DNA of 64,000 bases, taken from the NCBI GenBank assembly GCA_027382625.1, contig JAJKFJ010021990.1, positions 1-64,000 on the forward strand, read 5' to 3'. Below, one piece after another: positions 25,201 through 37,759 of this stretch; within the stretch, counting starts at the first letter, position 1, and each line of letters opens with the position of its first letter. The notes below the pieces were generated by a model that saw only the letters and a program-made list of their open reading frames with translations, had not been told where the DNA came from and did no database searches. The stretch comes from Tetmemena sp. SeJ-2015. Lineage: Eukaryota; Ciliophora; Spirotrichea; Sporadotrichida; Oxytrichidae. Both the position numbers and the translations under genes were made by a program.

Positions 25201-26090
25201 AGAGCTAAATATATCTCAATTATTTTTTAAAATATAATTTATAACAATCTTAATTAAAGGTATTTTTTTAATATTCTTTGTTCCATAAAGACTGGAGGAT
25301 TTTAAGTGATAAATTTAATTTATAGACTATTGGAAAGTGTGTTCTAATTTATTATTTTTATGCTTTTTTATGGAAAGAAAAATTTAGATTATGTTCCAAA
25401 TTAAGGAATGAATGTCAATCTTAAAATAAATATCTATAGAGGAAGCATCTTTCTCTTCGTAAGATATAATTCTATTTTAATCTTGGCTTAAAATATATAT
25501 CTTAATTTAATAAATTTAATTCCAAAAACTATACTAAAATATAAATATATTAAACTTTATCTTCTACACATTATTTTATTAATTCTTTCATCACTGTTTA
25601 TATTACATGCTAGAGATCTTGCTTTGGCTTTTTTGGCAATAATTTTCTTAGAAACTTTAAACAGAAAACTTTACTTATTATGCGATAACAATAGCATTTA
25701 ACTATTGTTATAGCTGTTTAATGGTAAATCTTTTTGAATTTTAAGAGAGATCTCGATTAATTCAGAGAGGAGTCATAGTAAGAAGGATGGAAATTTGTGA
25801 GCAAACCTAAAGATTTGAATTTTATAGAGATCAGATTAAACTTTTTATTCTAACTTAAAAATAAATAATTTCACTAAATCATTAACGAGATATGAATCAA
25901 TTTTCTACTATATTTAATTTACCAAAGAATTATTTTTACTTAAATAACGCATTGTGGAATAAAAAAATGCTCAAAATTTCAAATTAAACATGAAGTGATT
26001 TTAAATTTTTATTATGAATATTTAAAAGTAAATTAACATTATCGCTTTCAATCTATAATATTTATTTAAATTGAAATTAAATAAATTTAA
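25201..26090. other. AT-rich spacer
   Basis: No gene is recognised in about 890 bases. Confidence 0.5.
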
Positions 26091-27312
26091 ATGCTGCCAG
26101 TTAACATAAAAAATGAAATCTTCAAAAACCTTTCAATCAATTTTTGTTTTCTACTGATATCAAAGTTAAACAAATCTACAAGAGACAAAATTTTATATAT
26201 AAAGAATTAAGTCTCAACAAAAGATGCTCTGAAAATTAGATGCCGAAATCAGATTCCATAGATGAAAAGAAGGCTAAAACTACATCTATTCTTTTTCAAA
26301 TGCTTACATGTTGGTATTTAATTTCTTTATTTACGATATTTAGGCCTCAAGAACATCATCTATGCATTTTTTGCAAAGACTTAAAAATTTTGCTACTTGT
26401 GAGATCGACATAGATTTAAATTTAATAGGAGATTTACCTTCATAATTAGATTGACAGGAGACTTTTTTTAAGGGTTTTAGTCCCTGAAACTTAAAATTAC
26501 ATAAAAACTTAAAACAATCCTTCACCAAGCTGAATTTAAATGTTATCTTTAGAGATATTGCTATTTATTAATCTCATATAGAGAACTTATGCAGCATAAA
26601 TAAATTAATATCTTGCCCCGTAAGTAATAACAAAAATGAAAAATAAAAAGAAATTATTTAATAATCACTTCTCTCGATTAATGGTTCAAATTTCTGGATT
26701 TCATCTAATGAAAAATTTCATCCAAATTTAAAATCCTTATCTCTGTGTAACTCAAGGTTCCATTTGATTGATATATAAAGAACTTAAACATTCTCTGAAA
26801 TTACTACTCTCATATTCATTGAAACTGGAAGATAAAATTAATTGGATGATTAATGGATCTTCAATATGTACTGCCGCATATTGTAAAAATTCACCAATTT
26901 AAGGTTATTTGAATTTAATGTATTTGAAATCGCAAATATAGAAAAACTTTTATCTTTCTTGCCAGAGAGTACTTAAACTACAGTAAAAGCAATTGTAAAA
27001 GATGGAGAGATTTAATTTAAAGATGCTATTGCCCTATTAGAGCGCTTAAAACCAAAGTTCAAAATATCTATACACTTACAAAGAATAATTTTAGACAAGT
27101 CAGAAAGAATTAATCCTTTGGAAATTATTCAAGGAAAGAAATTTGTCTTACAATAAACTGATGCCTAGAAAGTTTAAAAAATTATCAAGATCAAAGAGAA
27201 AAGATTTTCCGATAAAAAGGTAGTTATTGCAAAGGACATGCTATAACTGAAGGTAAAGAGCTAAAATTCTCAAGCATGCATGTATTTTCGGCAGTTTATA
27301 ATTGGCATATGA
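26091..27312 (+). pseudogene. F-box-like family copy 11
   Basis: ATG at 26091, TGA at 27310. This copy and copy 13 form a distinct subfamily (start MLPVN/MLSVN..NEIF, then LLISKLNKSTR). Indels around 26270-26560 break the frame; the C-terminal third, with VKAIVKDGEI-like sequence, is open. Confidence 0.6.
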
Positions 27313-28013
27313 TATTTTAATTCATTTTTAATTAATTAAATTAATTTGGCAAGATAAAATTATTTTATACAGACTTTTATTATTTAAGTGATTATCTTTT
27401 AAATAAAATTATATGATTACCTTACTGAAATTATTTCTTTAATTTTTAGACTTATAGAATTTTTAATTTGAAACAATGATTTTATTACTAAAAGTATCCT
27501 CCAAATTTTATTTTTCAAATTGTTTGCATACTTTAAGTTTTCTTTAACTGAATCGTCATTCTTCAGTTTCATAAGTTTTCTATGTTGTACTTATATAAGT
27601 GGCAACTTTGAGCAACAATATATAGCAAATGATAAAAATTAATCAAATTCGATAAAAATTTCATTCTTTAATTTTTTTCAACTTTTATTAAGTATCCAAT
27701 ATTTATTACTTTGTTATTTCACCAGAAATTCAAGGATCCTCATAAATTATTCTTAGATAAAATTTCCCTAATATATATATATATGCATGAAACAAATGAA
27801 TAGTTTAATTTATTTAAAATTAATATTTCTTCTATATAAAGTCCACTTTAATTTATTTTTATTTTATCTGTATTCTATCAGAAGTATTTGATTATAAAAT
27901 TATTAAATTTCTATAATTCAAATTTAAAGAAGTCGTTTCAATTATTCGAAACTATATATTTTATGTTGTGAAATTTCATAATCACTATAATTAATTATTT
28001 AAATTATTTAAAT
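27313..28013. other. AT-rich spacer
   Basis: No gene is seen. It holds a short TA repeat near 27770-27782. Confidence 0.5.
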
Positions 28014-29172
28014 ATGCTCTTTCGTAATCTCTAGCTTTTAATTTTTAAGAATCTGGACATCAAAATTTGCGTTTAGAAGCTATCTAAGTTGAGCAAAGCA
28101 ATCCGAGAAATCCTTCCCTTGATAAAGAATCAAGAAGTTAAATAGCAAAGCATGATAATTTCGTGCAATAGAGTTTTCCCAGAGTTGACTGTAGATCAAT
28201 GCAAGTATTTTTTCAGTTTTGCAAAAACTTATACTTTGGTCTTCTTCCTAAACAATTATGGTTATAAAATTCAAAGGGCCACTGCTTATTAATTTTTAAC
28301 TAGAATAAAAAAGTATGTGACTTAGATATTCTTGGATTTTGAAGTTTATGGAACAATACTATACCCTTTAGATTTCTCAATATTTCGCTTTAATGAAAAT
28401 ATAGTGGGGTAAAAATTGCTATTTAGTGGTAATAGAAAAAACCAATATACCAATCTTATGCTGAATTTAAGTTTTTAAAGTATTAAATTTAAAGATTCAG
28501 AAGATTTAGACCTTAGCATCTTAGATTAATTTGCCAAGAACAGCTAAAATTAATAAATATATATTAAAAAACAGCTTTAAAAAAATTTTAATTTTAATGT
28601 TCCAACCCCAAACTTAAATTATACTCTTTAAAAATTCCAATTTTTGGTTTTCAGTTTTCCCCAAATTTTCAAAATTTTTCAAACATTCCATTTTAATTTT
28701 AAAGAAACGGGGAAAAGTTCGGGTTTTTGGGGAGACCTTAAGGGAATTTTTAAAATTTTAAAAAATTTTAAAATTTTGGGCGGATTCAGTAAAAGATATC
28801 GAAATTATCTTAAAAAATATTTGTAAAGATATGCGACTTAGAGTAGAAGCTCATATTCATAATGGCTAGATTTCATACATAGATGCAATCGAAATTCTAA
28901 AACGGTTACAAAGTAAATTATAATTATCAATTTATATTCATAGTCTGATAATCAACAGATCCATTAAACTTGAAATCCACGATATTATTAATGGGAAAAG
29001 ATTTGAATAAAAAGAAGATGAGGGTGATATTGCATATAAACTGACAATAAAACCTACGAAAAGATAATTAACATAGTTAAAAATAATGACTGACTTTTTC
29101 TAGCTAAAAATATAGACTGAATAAACGAAATCAGATATATTGTTTTAATAATTTATATTAGGCTTCTAATGA
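28014..29172 (+). pseudogene. F-box-like family copy 12
   Basis: ATG at 28014, family stop near 29170. It aligns with copy 10 at both ends. The middle (28560-28790) is replaced by A/T and G/C homopolymer-rich sequence that looks like an assembly fault. Confidence 0.55.
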
Positions 29173-29976
29173 TGGATTTTTAAACTTAGTTCTCATCATT
29201 AAGTAATTAAATAATAATTTTTTAAATGAAAAAATTAAGTAATTTTCTTAAAAAAGCCTTTTTGGGGAAAATTTTTTTTAAAAATAATTCTTATTTTTTT
29301 TTTTATAAATATTAAAAACTTGAGAAAAAATTTTTAAATTAAAGTTTTTTCGGGGTTTTTCTTATTTTAAAATTTTTAATAATAACAATACCTGAGTATA
29401 AACCTCCTACTCTTAGCTAAGATTTAATGTTACTTATAAACATGAGCTAAAATTTACAGCTTATTCTAATTAATTTTACTTACTAGATTTATCTTCTTTC
29501 TCCATTTTTTATTAATTTTTTAAAAGGGGCCTGAATTTTGATAACAATATTAAATATTTTTTTTAAAAAACCCCTTTTTTTAAAAAATTTTAAACGGGGG
29601 GATTTTTTAAAAATACAAATAAATTTAAAAGTAAATTTATTAATTTTTAAAATTTTGGTAGTTTATCTTTATTTTCGGCTCCATTATAATTTTTTAAACT
29701 TTCCCCAACCTGGAAAAATAACCCGGGGAAAAAAAATATGTGCCTTTTTTTTTTTTTTCTAAAGAGCCCATTTTTAAAAAAAATTACAATTACCCTAAAA
29801 CCCCTTTTTGGGAGATATCCCCCAAAACCTTAATATTTCTAATAAATGAAAAATTTTATTCAAAAAATTTTTAACCCCTTTTCATTAGTGAATTTTTAAA
29901 AAATTTAAAAAATAAATTTATCGCCCCCCCAATCAAATTTATTTTTTATTTCCCTGAAATAAAAAAAATTATAATA
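29173..29976. other. Spacer with suspect homopolymer sequence
   Basis: Runs such as CCCC, GGGG and long T tracts are unusually common here, as if poor reads were forced through. The only open frame in it (29538-29762) is low-complexity. Confidence 0.5.
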
Positions 29977-31210
29977 ATGCTTTCAGTAAACACAAGAAAT
30001 GAAATCTTTAGATACCTGAGTATAAATCTTTGTTTTCAACTGATATCAAAGTTAAACAAATCTACAAGAGAAAAAATTATATAAACTAAAAATTAAGTCT
30101 CAATAAAAGATGCTCTGATAATTAGATGCCGAAATGAGATCCCATAGATGAAAGAAGACAACAACTACATTTATACTTTTTCAAATACTTATATGTTGGT
30201 ATTTAATTTTTTTAATTACGATATTGAGGCCTTAAGAACATCAGCCATGCATTTTTTGCAAAGACTTAAAAATTTTGCTACTGGTTTTACTGACATAGAT
30301 TTAAATTTAATAGGAGATTTACCCTCTTAACTAGATATGACAGGAGATTTTTTTAAGGGTTATTATTATTCCCTCGGAACTTAAATTTTCATAAAAACTT
30401 GAAACAATCATTCACCAAGCTGGATTTAAATGTACGCTTTTCAAGAATTGCATTTTTTTCATCTTATATTGAGGACTTATGCGATATAAAAAATTTAATA
30501 CCCTGACACTAAAGTAATGAAAATCTAAATAATGAAAAACTTAAAGAACAACTTAACATACGTTAAGTTGTCTTTATTTATGAATCTACTTTCGGTATGA
30601 TCTCTAAAGAGAAAATTCATGAAAATATAATCGCTTTATCTTTAAATAATTCAAAGTTCTATCCTCCAGACGACATATAGAGGGTACCAGTTTTCCCTGA
30701 TATCTTCGAGCTCATCTTCAGAGAAAATAGAGGAGAAAAATATAATAATTACTAAGAGATATTTGAGATGTAGTGTAGTCTATTACAAAAATTCACCTAA
30801 TTAAGGATATTTGAATTTAATGTATTTAAAATCGCAAATATAGAAAAACTTTTATCTTTCTTGCCAGAAAGTACTTATACTAATGTGAATGTAAATGCAA
30901 TCGTACTCGAAGGAGAAATTTAATTTAAAGACGCTATTGTCCTATTAGAGCGCTTAAAATCAAAGTACAAAATATCTATCTACTTACTAAGAATAATTTT
31001 AGACAACTCTGAAAAAATTAATCCAGTAGAAATTATTCAAGGAAAGAAATTTGTCTTATTATAAACTGATGACTAGAATGCATAAAAATTTATCAAAATT
31101 AAAACAAAGCGTTTTACTGGAAGAAGGGTAATATTTGAAAGGAAAATTTTAATTTTAAAAGGTAAAATTTTTAAAACCGTTTTAGGAATTTATAAACCAT
31201 TAAACTCCCA
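29977..31210 (+). pseudogene. F-box-like family copy 13
   Basis: ATG at 29977. Closest to copy 11, with a shared start and shared block at 30240-30320. It is interrupted by indels in the middle, and its 3' end (after about 31130) dissolves into the homopolymer-rich stretch, so the stop is not identified. Confidence 0.55.
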
Positions 31211-31509
31211 AAGAAATCTAAAATTTGTTTTCCAAAAGGGGAACTTAAAAACCAAAATTTAAAAGATTAAAAAAAAACGAAATTTTTTCTAATTAAAATT
31301 TTTTCCCTTAAAATTTAAAAACAAAGAAAATGAAATAAATTATTGTCTATCCTAAAAAGCATTTTACTATTTAAATATTTATCATTGAAATAATTTTAAC
31401 ATATCTTAAAATTTTTAAATAGGACATTTTAGGGGAAAATGGAATTGAATTTGGGAAAACCTTTTTTTATTTTTTTAAAAAATTTTTCCCCTTTAAAAGT
31501 TAAGTTTTA
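31211..31509. other. Suspect homopolymer-rich stretch
   Basis: Probably poor sequence between copy 13 and the crystallin-like array. It may hide the start of the next gene. Confidence 0.4.
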
Positions 31510-33021
31510 AAAAAATCTTCCTCTAGAGTTTCTTAGAGTGGTGGTTTTGTATCTGGGACTGGGTCTCTCCTCAGCAGTCTACTTGTTTTGCTTGGCTCAA
31601 ACTCTATTTTCTCAGAAACTGTCTCCAAGCAAACCTTGGGAGATTTTGATCCTGCTGTTGCTCCTGGAACAGCTATTTTCTTTTAAGACGCTGGCTATAA
31701 GGGAAGAACAGTTGTGATACATATAATATCATTAAATTTTTTAACTAGCAATTTAAATTGATGGACGTAAACTAGGCCAGCTCAAGGGATTTTCAAATGA
31801 GAATATATATTATGATGTTCATATGGATATAGGCGATGAATACATGAACGACAGGATTTCTTCATTCCAGATTGGTGAGGGAGTGAGGGTTCAACTCTGC
31901 AGTAATTCCTTTTGCAGAGGAAGCAACTGGGATGATCTACATCTAATATATAAGGTATATTACTATTATGATGCCTTGGAGCTTGTAGGACCCTATAACG
32001 TTGGCTCACTTAGCGATGGCTCAAACGACATGATTTCTTAAATCAATCTGTTCCACTACGATCCTTCCAAGGATTAAAATATCAAGCTTATTTTAAAATT
32101 GGAAAAGTACGTTATGATTTTCGGCAAAGCCGATTTTGAATTAGGCTCTTCTGGCCTATTCCCTCCTGGTCGTTATGACAGCGACGATATTAGAGCTCGC
32201 CACATAAATAATGCTGGGCGAGGGGAAGCTGCAAGTTCATTCGTGATTCCAGATGGAATCATCGTCACACTTTATAAGGGAGAGTATATTTTACAAATGT
32301 AAAAATTTATACTCTGTTTAAAAAATCTAGTTTACTATACTGGAGAATCTTTGACTTCATAAAATTAATATTTGTTTAATGACTATTTCAGGTCCTAAGA
32401 GAATTAGTTGTGATAGCCCAGAGTATTCAGGATGGGATAATTAACTCAGAAGCTTAATTGTTGAAGACATAAAGTAAAAATAAATCAAGGTGCTTACTAA
32501 ATGGGTCAGAGTCATCTCAGGTAGTATAATTATATTTCATTAAAAGAATTCATTCTTTATAGTGGCTCAATAACCCATAGCATCTAGAAGGGCTGGAGCA
32601 AGGATTAAGTGAAGAAGGACGAGAAGACTGTCTTCGAATAATTTAATGCTTCCGTAGAAGCAGGTTTTTCTTTCATGGGTGCCTATACAAAGACAGTCCT
32701 CTCCAACAGCGTCAGTGTCAATATATTCAACTCAGTTGAGACCTCTCTTCATCAGTCTACCATAATATCAGACACAGCTGTCTGCGATAATCCTCAAGGG
32801 CAGCTAGTGGCTCTATATCAATGGATAATGATTTGTATTTTATAAATTTGTGGACTTTGACTGGATCTGGGGACGGTGATGATGTGTTTGTGCAGGACTC
32901 TAACTATATCTGCAGATACGGCTTGAACTCTAACAACCCTCCAAAATGCCCTTTGACTCTATGCGCGGACTCATAATGTGAAACCTGCACTAATGGATTC
33001 AATTCGTCTATCATAGAATGA
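31510..33021 (+). CDS. Beta/gamma-crystallin-like protein, copy 1 (start not visible)
   Basis: It is colinear with the copy at 35074 from the SSR motif onward and ends at TGA 33019-33021. The start codon and first residues are lost in poor sequence. The same eight insert positions are seen; pointers I can fix are TGAT, GGAT, ATGAT, GGA, a 1-base G, TGACT, TAGT and TGGA in order. Removing the inserts restores the same protein plan: N-terminal hydrophobic anchor, two crystallin-like blocks (FYGNxGxELG-type), a C-terminal alternating Ser/Thr/Val-rich region and a Cys-rich tail. First of a four-gene tandem array. Confidence 0.65.
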
Positions 33022-33247
33022 CTTGACATAATATTAGTATCCTAAAATAGAAATTCTCAAAACATCATTATAAAAATGGAAATTTAAATTTGATTATATT
33101 CACAAATTATACCTTTAAGCGTTAAGTCGTTCTCAGATAACTTAGTGTAAAATTTCATAGGGTGCATGATTATTACTGACTAAATTTTTAAAATGTTCTG
33201 ATACCTTACAATGTCTTGTTGCGAATTATTTTGCATCATCTTCACTT

Positions 33248-33780
33248 TCACACTAGTAGTATTCCTCTGGTTTCATATCGCATTAAAGTATGATTGCAAC
33301 TATAGACCAAATGTCCCACTGCACTGAACCGTTGAGCCAAGTCTGTCTCTATGGGAAGTAGTGTTCCTTGCACCGATGCTTCCTCAATGTTTTCTCTTCT
33401 TACAACTCTGTTGAAGTCTATGACAGTTGCTCTGACTGGTTCAAAGTTTATCATGATGTTCTCTGGCTTGAGATCTCTGAATCCCAACTCATGCAACTAT
33501 GTAATCATGATCGATAAGAACAGCAGCAATTCGCGAACTCAAGACCTCTCTCTTCCTTCTTTACAAGGTATTCGTAAGGGAAGATCTTGTAAGCATACTC
33601 TTCTTGTATGATGGTGTCTCTTCGCTTCGCTTCAGCAAGGTGGAGGTAATTTTGAACACACTCCTCCAAAGTTACAACTCTTAAGCATGGAGTCTTGCTT
33701 AGAGGGAAACTTTACTGACACCTTACACTAAGGCTTCTTAATCATGAACTCAATCTTCCTCTTCCTCTTGCTTCCTTTTT
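33248..33780 (-). pseudogene. Protein-kinase-like fragment
   Basis: On the minus strand, the catalytic-loop motif FRDLKPENIM (HRD replaced by FRD) and then VIDFNR (DFN in place of DFG) are typical of serine/threonine kinases. A TGA at 33248 ends the frame about 75 residues after the catalytic loop, before any recognisable activation-segment APE motif. Upstream, an EYLVKKEE-like stretch needs a one-base shift near 33527 to join. The N-lobe is absent. It sits between crystallin-like copies 1 and 2, next to the small element at 33843. It is probably a decayed or incomplete kinase; the rest could lie elsewhere if the gene is scrambled. Confidence 0.6.
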
Positions 33781-33842
33781 TGCTAAATTGATTAGAGTAA
33801 AAATATTTCCTAACTTTTTAAAAACTTTCAAAGTGAGTTTTT

Positions 33843-34477
33843 GGGGGGGGGCCTTTCCTCGTCATCCACTTTTTTAATGAAAATATGAAAAATCACTATC
33901 TAGCCTAAAATCAGCTAAAAACAACAATTCCTTAGTCCAAATTCAAATCTAAAGTGTCTAATCTGCTCATATTCTTCTATTTATAAAAAAAAATCTTAAA
34001 GTTTTGCATGTTGATGAGAGAAAAATTAATCTTTAAGACTACTTTATAGATATAAAAAATAGGATTTCTTAATTTATCAAGTTTGAATAAAATAATATTG
34101 AAATAAATAATAAATATATCAAGTTGCTAATTTTTAAACTAAGTAGGCTTTAATGTGTGCTCTAAAGTAAGAGAATTATAAAGCTCTTATATATAAGTTT
34201 AAAGATCTATGAATTAATTGTTACATTATAAACCATAAACTTATTAAAGTATGTAATTTTCCTAAATTATATTACAATCATTTTACAATTAAATTTTTAA
34301 CAAATAAATTTTCTTTATAAGTTCTCCAAAATTCTCTAAATTGGAGAATATGAACAGGTTAAACCTTTTGGATTTGAATTTGGACTAAAGAATTGTAATT
34401 TTTGGCTGATTTTAGGCTGTATAATTATTTTTCATTTTTTCACGAAAAAAGTGGATGACGAGGAAAGGCCCCCCCCC
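33843..34477. mobile_element. Small TIR element with G-run ends, copy 2
   Basis: It begins with 9 G then CC and ends GG then 9 C. The arms match over about 100 bp, and the element is flanked by an exact 8-bp duplication GAGTTTTT (33835-33842 and 34478-34485). The 635-bp interior has no gene. It is the same family as 221-1015. Confidence 0.85.
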
Positions 34478-34485
34478 GAGTTTTT

Positions 34486-35073
34486 AAGCAATTTGAAGAA
34501 TAATTATTTGATTTGCTAATTATGATTTTGCTATAATCTTCGTATTTTAAAAAGCTACGTGTTATATTCTATAATATATTTGAAAATAATAATTGTGATT
34601 TTTCTTAAATCTTGAATACAGCTCAAGGATATTGAGATTCTCTATGCATTAGAGACTTCTAAATATACTCAAGATAGATACAAATACTTTAGTAGAGAAA
34701 TAAATTCAGTCTACTTCTTTATTTTCCTTTTAATTTAAATATATTATCTTTATTTTTTAAGGAATCAAGTAGATATATCCATTATACAAATGCCATTTTA
34801 TACAGAAATAATCTAGTTAAAATTTAAAATTATATATGATTTAATAATTTCAAAGGAAAATTTAGAATTTCATTAAAATATAAATAAGATTTTGCGTTTT
34901 TAATAAAATGTTGGATAATTAAAAATATTTGATCTTACAGAATATTATAATTAAATATTTGATCTTTTAAGATAGAAAAAAAAATTATAAAATCAATTGT
35001 ATATATCTATTAATTTCAGATTAAATGTTATTAAAAGGGAATGAATCCTTAATTTATAATAATAAATATCTAT
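34486..35073. other. AT-rich spacer
   Basis: No gene. The last ~50 bases are the upstream region of crystallin-like copy 2; no promoter motif is recognised. Confidence 0.5.
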
Positions 35074-36607
35074 ATGTTAAGTAATAAATCTTCCTCTAGA
35101 GTACTTAGAGTTGCTGGCTATGTATCTGCACTAGCCCTCTCCTCAGCAGCTTTGCTTGTTTTGCTTGGCTCAAACTCCATCTTCTCAGAAACTGTCTCCA
35201 AACAAGCATTGGGAGACTTTGATCCTGCTGTAGCACCAGGCACAGCTATATTCTTCGAACATGCTGGCTACAAAGGAAACACAGTTGTGATTAAGACATA
35301 TTCATTAGTCTTATTTTTATATATTGATGGATGTAAACAGTGTCAGCAATAGAGAATTATTAAATTACCCATTATATATAGGATTTTTAAAGGTATAGAA
35401 TTAGGTGGAGAATACATGAACGACAGGATCTCATCTTTCTAGATCGGTGAAGGAGTGAGGGCCCAACTCTGTAGGAATTCTTTCTGCGAAGGCAACAGCT
35501 GGGATGATAATTATCTTAGTGTAACTTATATATCTTTGGTGTGTTATGATGCCTTGGAGATTGTAGGACCCTATAACGTTGGCTCACTCAACGACGGCTC
35601 AAATGACATGATTTCTTAAATCAATCTGTTCCACTACGATGCCTCCAAGGATAAAACTTAATTGGCTAATCCTTTAATATTAAAAGGAGAAGTACGTCAT
35701 GATTTTTGGAAATGCCGGTTACGAACTTGGCTTTTCAGGTTTGTTCCCTTCAGGTCGCTACGACAGTGATGACATCAAAGCTCATCATGTGGACAAGGCT
35801 AACCATGGGCAAGCTGCAAGTTCATTCGTTATTCCAGATGGAATCATCGCAACACTTTTCAAGGGAGAGTATATTTCTCCTCTATATAATTAATATTAAC
35901 CTACATATTTAAAGTTTACTACACTGGAGAGTCAATGATATTTAAATAACTTTAAACACATTTTTAAATGACTGTCTAGGGACCTAAGAGCATCGACTGC
36001 GGAAACCAAGAGTATCAAGGCTGGAATGACTAACTTAGAAGCTTGATTGTTGAGGACGTAAACTCTAAGAAAATCAACGTGCTTACTAAGTGGGTCAGAG
36101 TCATCTCAGGTAAAACATTTATGGCAAATTAAATGAGGGTATACAATTATAGTGGCTCAATCACACACACTATCTAGAAAGGATGGAGCAAAGACTAAGT
36201 CAAGAAGGACGAGAAGACTGTATTCGAGCAATTTAATGCTACCACTGAAGCTGGTTTCGACTATATGGGCTTCTCATCTCATACTAAACTTTCTAACAGC
36301 GTCAGTGTCAACATATTCAACTCAGTTGAGACTTCCCTTCATCAATCTACTCTCATCACTGACACAGCTGTCTGCGACAACTCTCAAGGGCAGCTTGTTG
36401 CTCTTTATCAATGGATTTATTTATTTTATAAATTTGTGGACTTTGACTGGTTCAGGTGATGGTAACGATGTGTTCGTGCAAGACTCAAACTACATCTGCA
36501 GATATGGGTTGAACTCTAACAGTCCTCCCAAATGCCCTCTTACTCTTTGCGCAGACTCTTAGTGCGAAACCTGCACTAATGGATTTAATCCATCTATTCT
36601 TGAATGA
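35074..36607 (+). CDS. Beta/gamma-crystallin-like protein, copy 2 (intact after IES removal)
   Basis: Excising eight inserts gives an exact 408-residue frame from ATG 35074 to TGA 36605. Residues ~10-35 are a hydrophobic signal or anchor segment. Two blocks, IFFEHAGYKGNT and MIFGNAGYELG, resemble beta/gamma-crystallin Greek-key motifs. The C-terminal half alternates polar and Val/Ser residues, loosely reminiscent of aerolysin-fold stems (a weak similarity), and ends in a Cys-rich tail. Inserts (pointer): 35288-35324 TGAT; 35353-35396 AGAATTA; 35504-35545 ATGAT; 35647-35683 AAGGA; 35864-35913 G; 35934-35966 AATGA; 36111-36149 TA; 36412-36436 TGGA. It is probably a secreted or surface protein. 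The function is not established. Confidence 0.8.
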
Positions 36608-37759
36608 ATGACTATAGATTTAGTCTACTTGAATGCAAACCCACATAATCATTATTATGATAAGGAAATCGGTATCTGTACACACTTTATTTTCAATTTG
36701 TTATCATATTAGGGGTTTTGAATTATCTTAGATTAATAGCAAATATCTTTTAATTTCTTAAGCAATTTTGTAATGATTTCTTTAATGGCTATCTTCAAGT
36801 CTCAAGGTCTCAAATTATTTTGCTTCCTATAATTAAAATGCTAAGAGTAAGTACTAAGATTATTTCTTTAGATAACTAAAATGAATTTAATATGAACAGA
36901 TGATATGAGTTTGAACTTTGCAATAATTTAATTCTCTTATTCATTCCTGATCGCAATTATTTATTTTATAAAAAGCATATGTAAAATAAAAAATCTTATC
37001 CATTTAATCAACCCCTTTTTCTCACTAAATAAAGAGAAAGTGCTACTAAAATCTGAATTTCATAAATCAGATATCATATAAATAATCTGCATGAAAATCT
37101 TAGGAATCTTATATTTTTTAAAACAGTTGGCATCGTTTTAGAATTATAAAGATCCAACAAAAGATAAAAAATTAAATTTCATTTAAACAAAATAATTAAC
37201 AAGCTCTTTAAATCTTAAATGCATTTTAATTTATAAATCGATTGCATAATAGTTTAATCTATAATAATTGTTTACTCAAATGATTTAAAAATTCAAATAA
37301 AATTTATCCTAAATAAAATATAATTTTTTTTACTTAATGTAAAGTTCACAAAAGTATAAATTTAAATTATTTAATTGAGTAATTTATCTAAATTAAAACT
37401 AAAGCAGAAAATATGATGCTCAACTATTAAATGGAAAACAAATTTTCATTCTTATATAAATTGCATGTCAAATTTGAAATAAATCTAATAATTTATCTAA
37501 AATATATCAGATATCATAATTTAAATATATCAATTTACTAACATTAAATCACAATTTTTAAGAAAGATAGAAATACTAAATCACTCTCTCTTTCTAATAA
37601 TGAAGGAGAGAGCGAATGAGATAGAAATTAAATAAAAATTTAAGGATATGAAATTAAAATATTATTATAGTGCCAATCTTTTAGAAGGGATTCTTTAGGT
37701 TATAAATACTCCTTGCTTTGTAATTTAATCAGTAATAAATTAAGCAAGAATCTATTATA
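36608..37759. other. AT-rich intergenic DNA
   Basis: About 1.15 kb separates crystallin-like copies 2 and 3. No gene or repeat is recognised. Confidence 0.5.
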
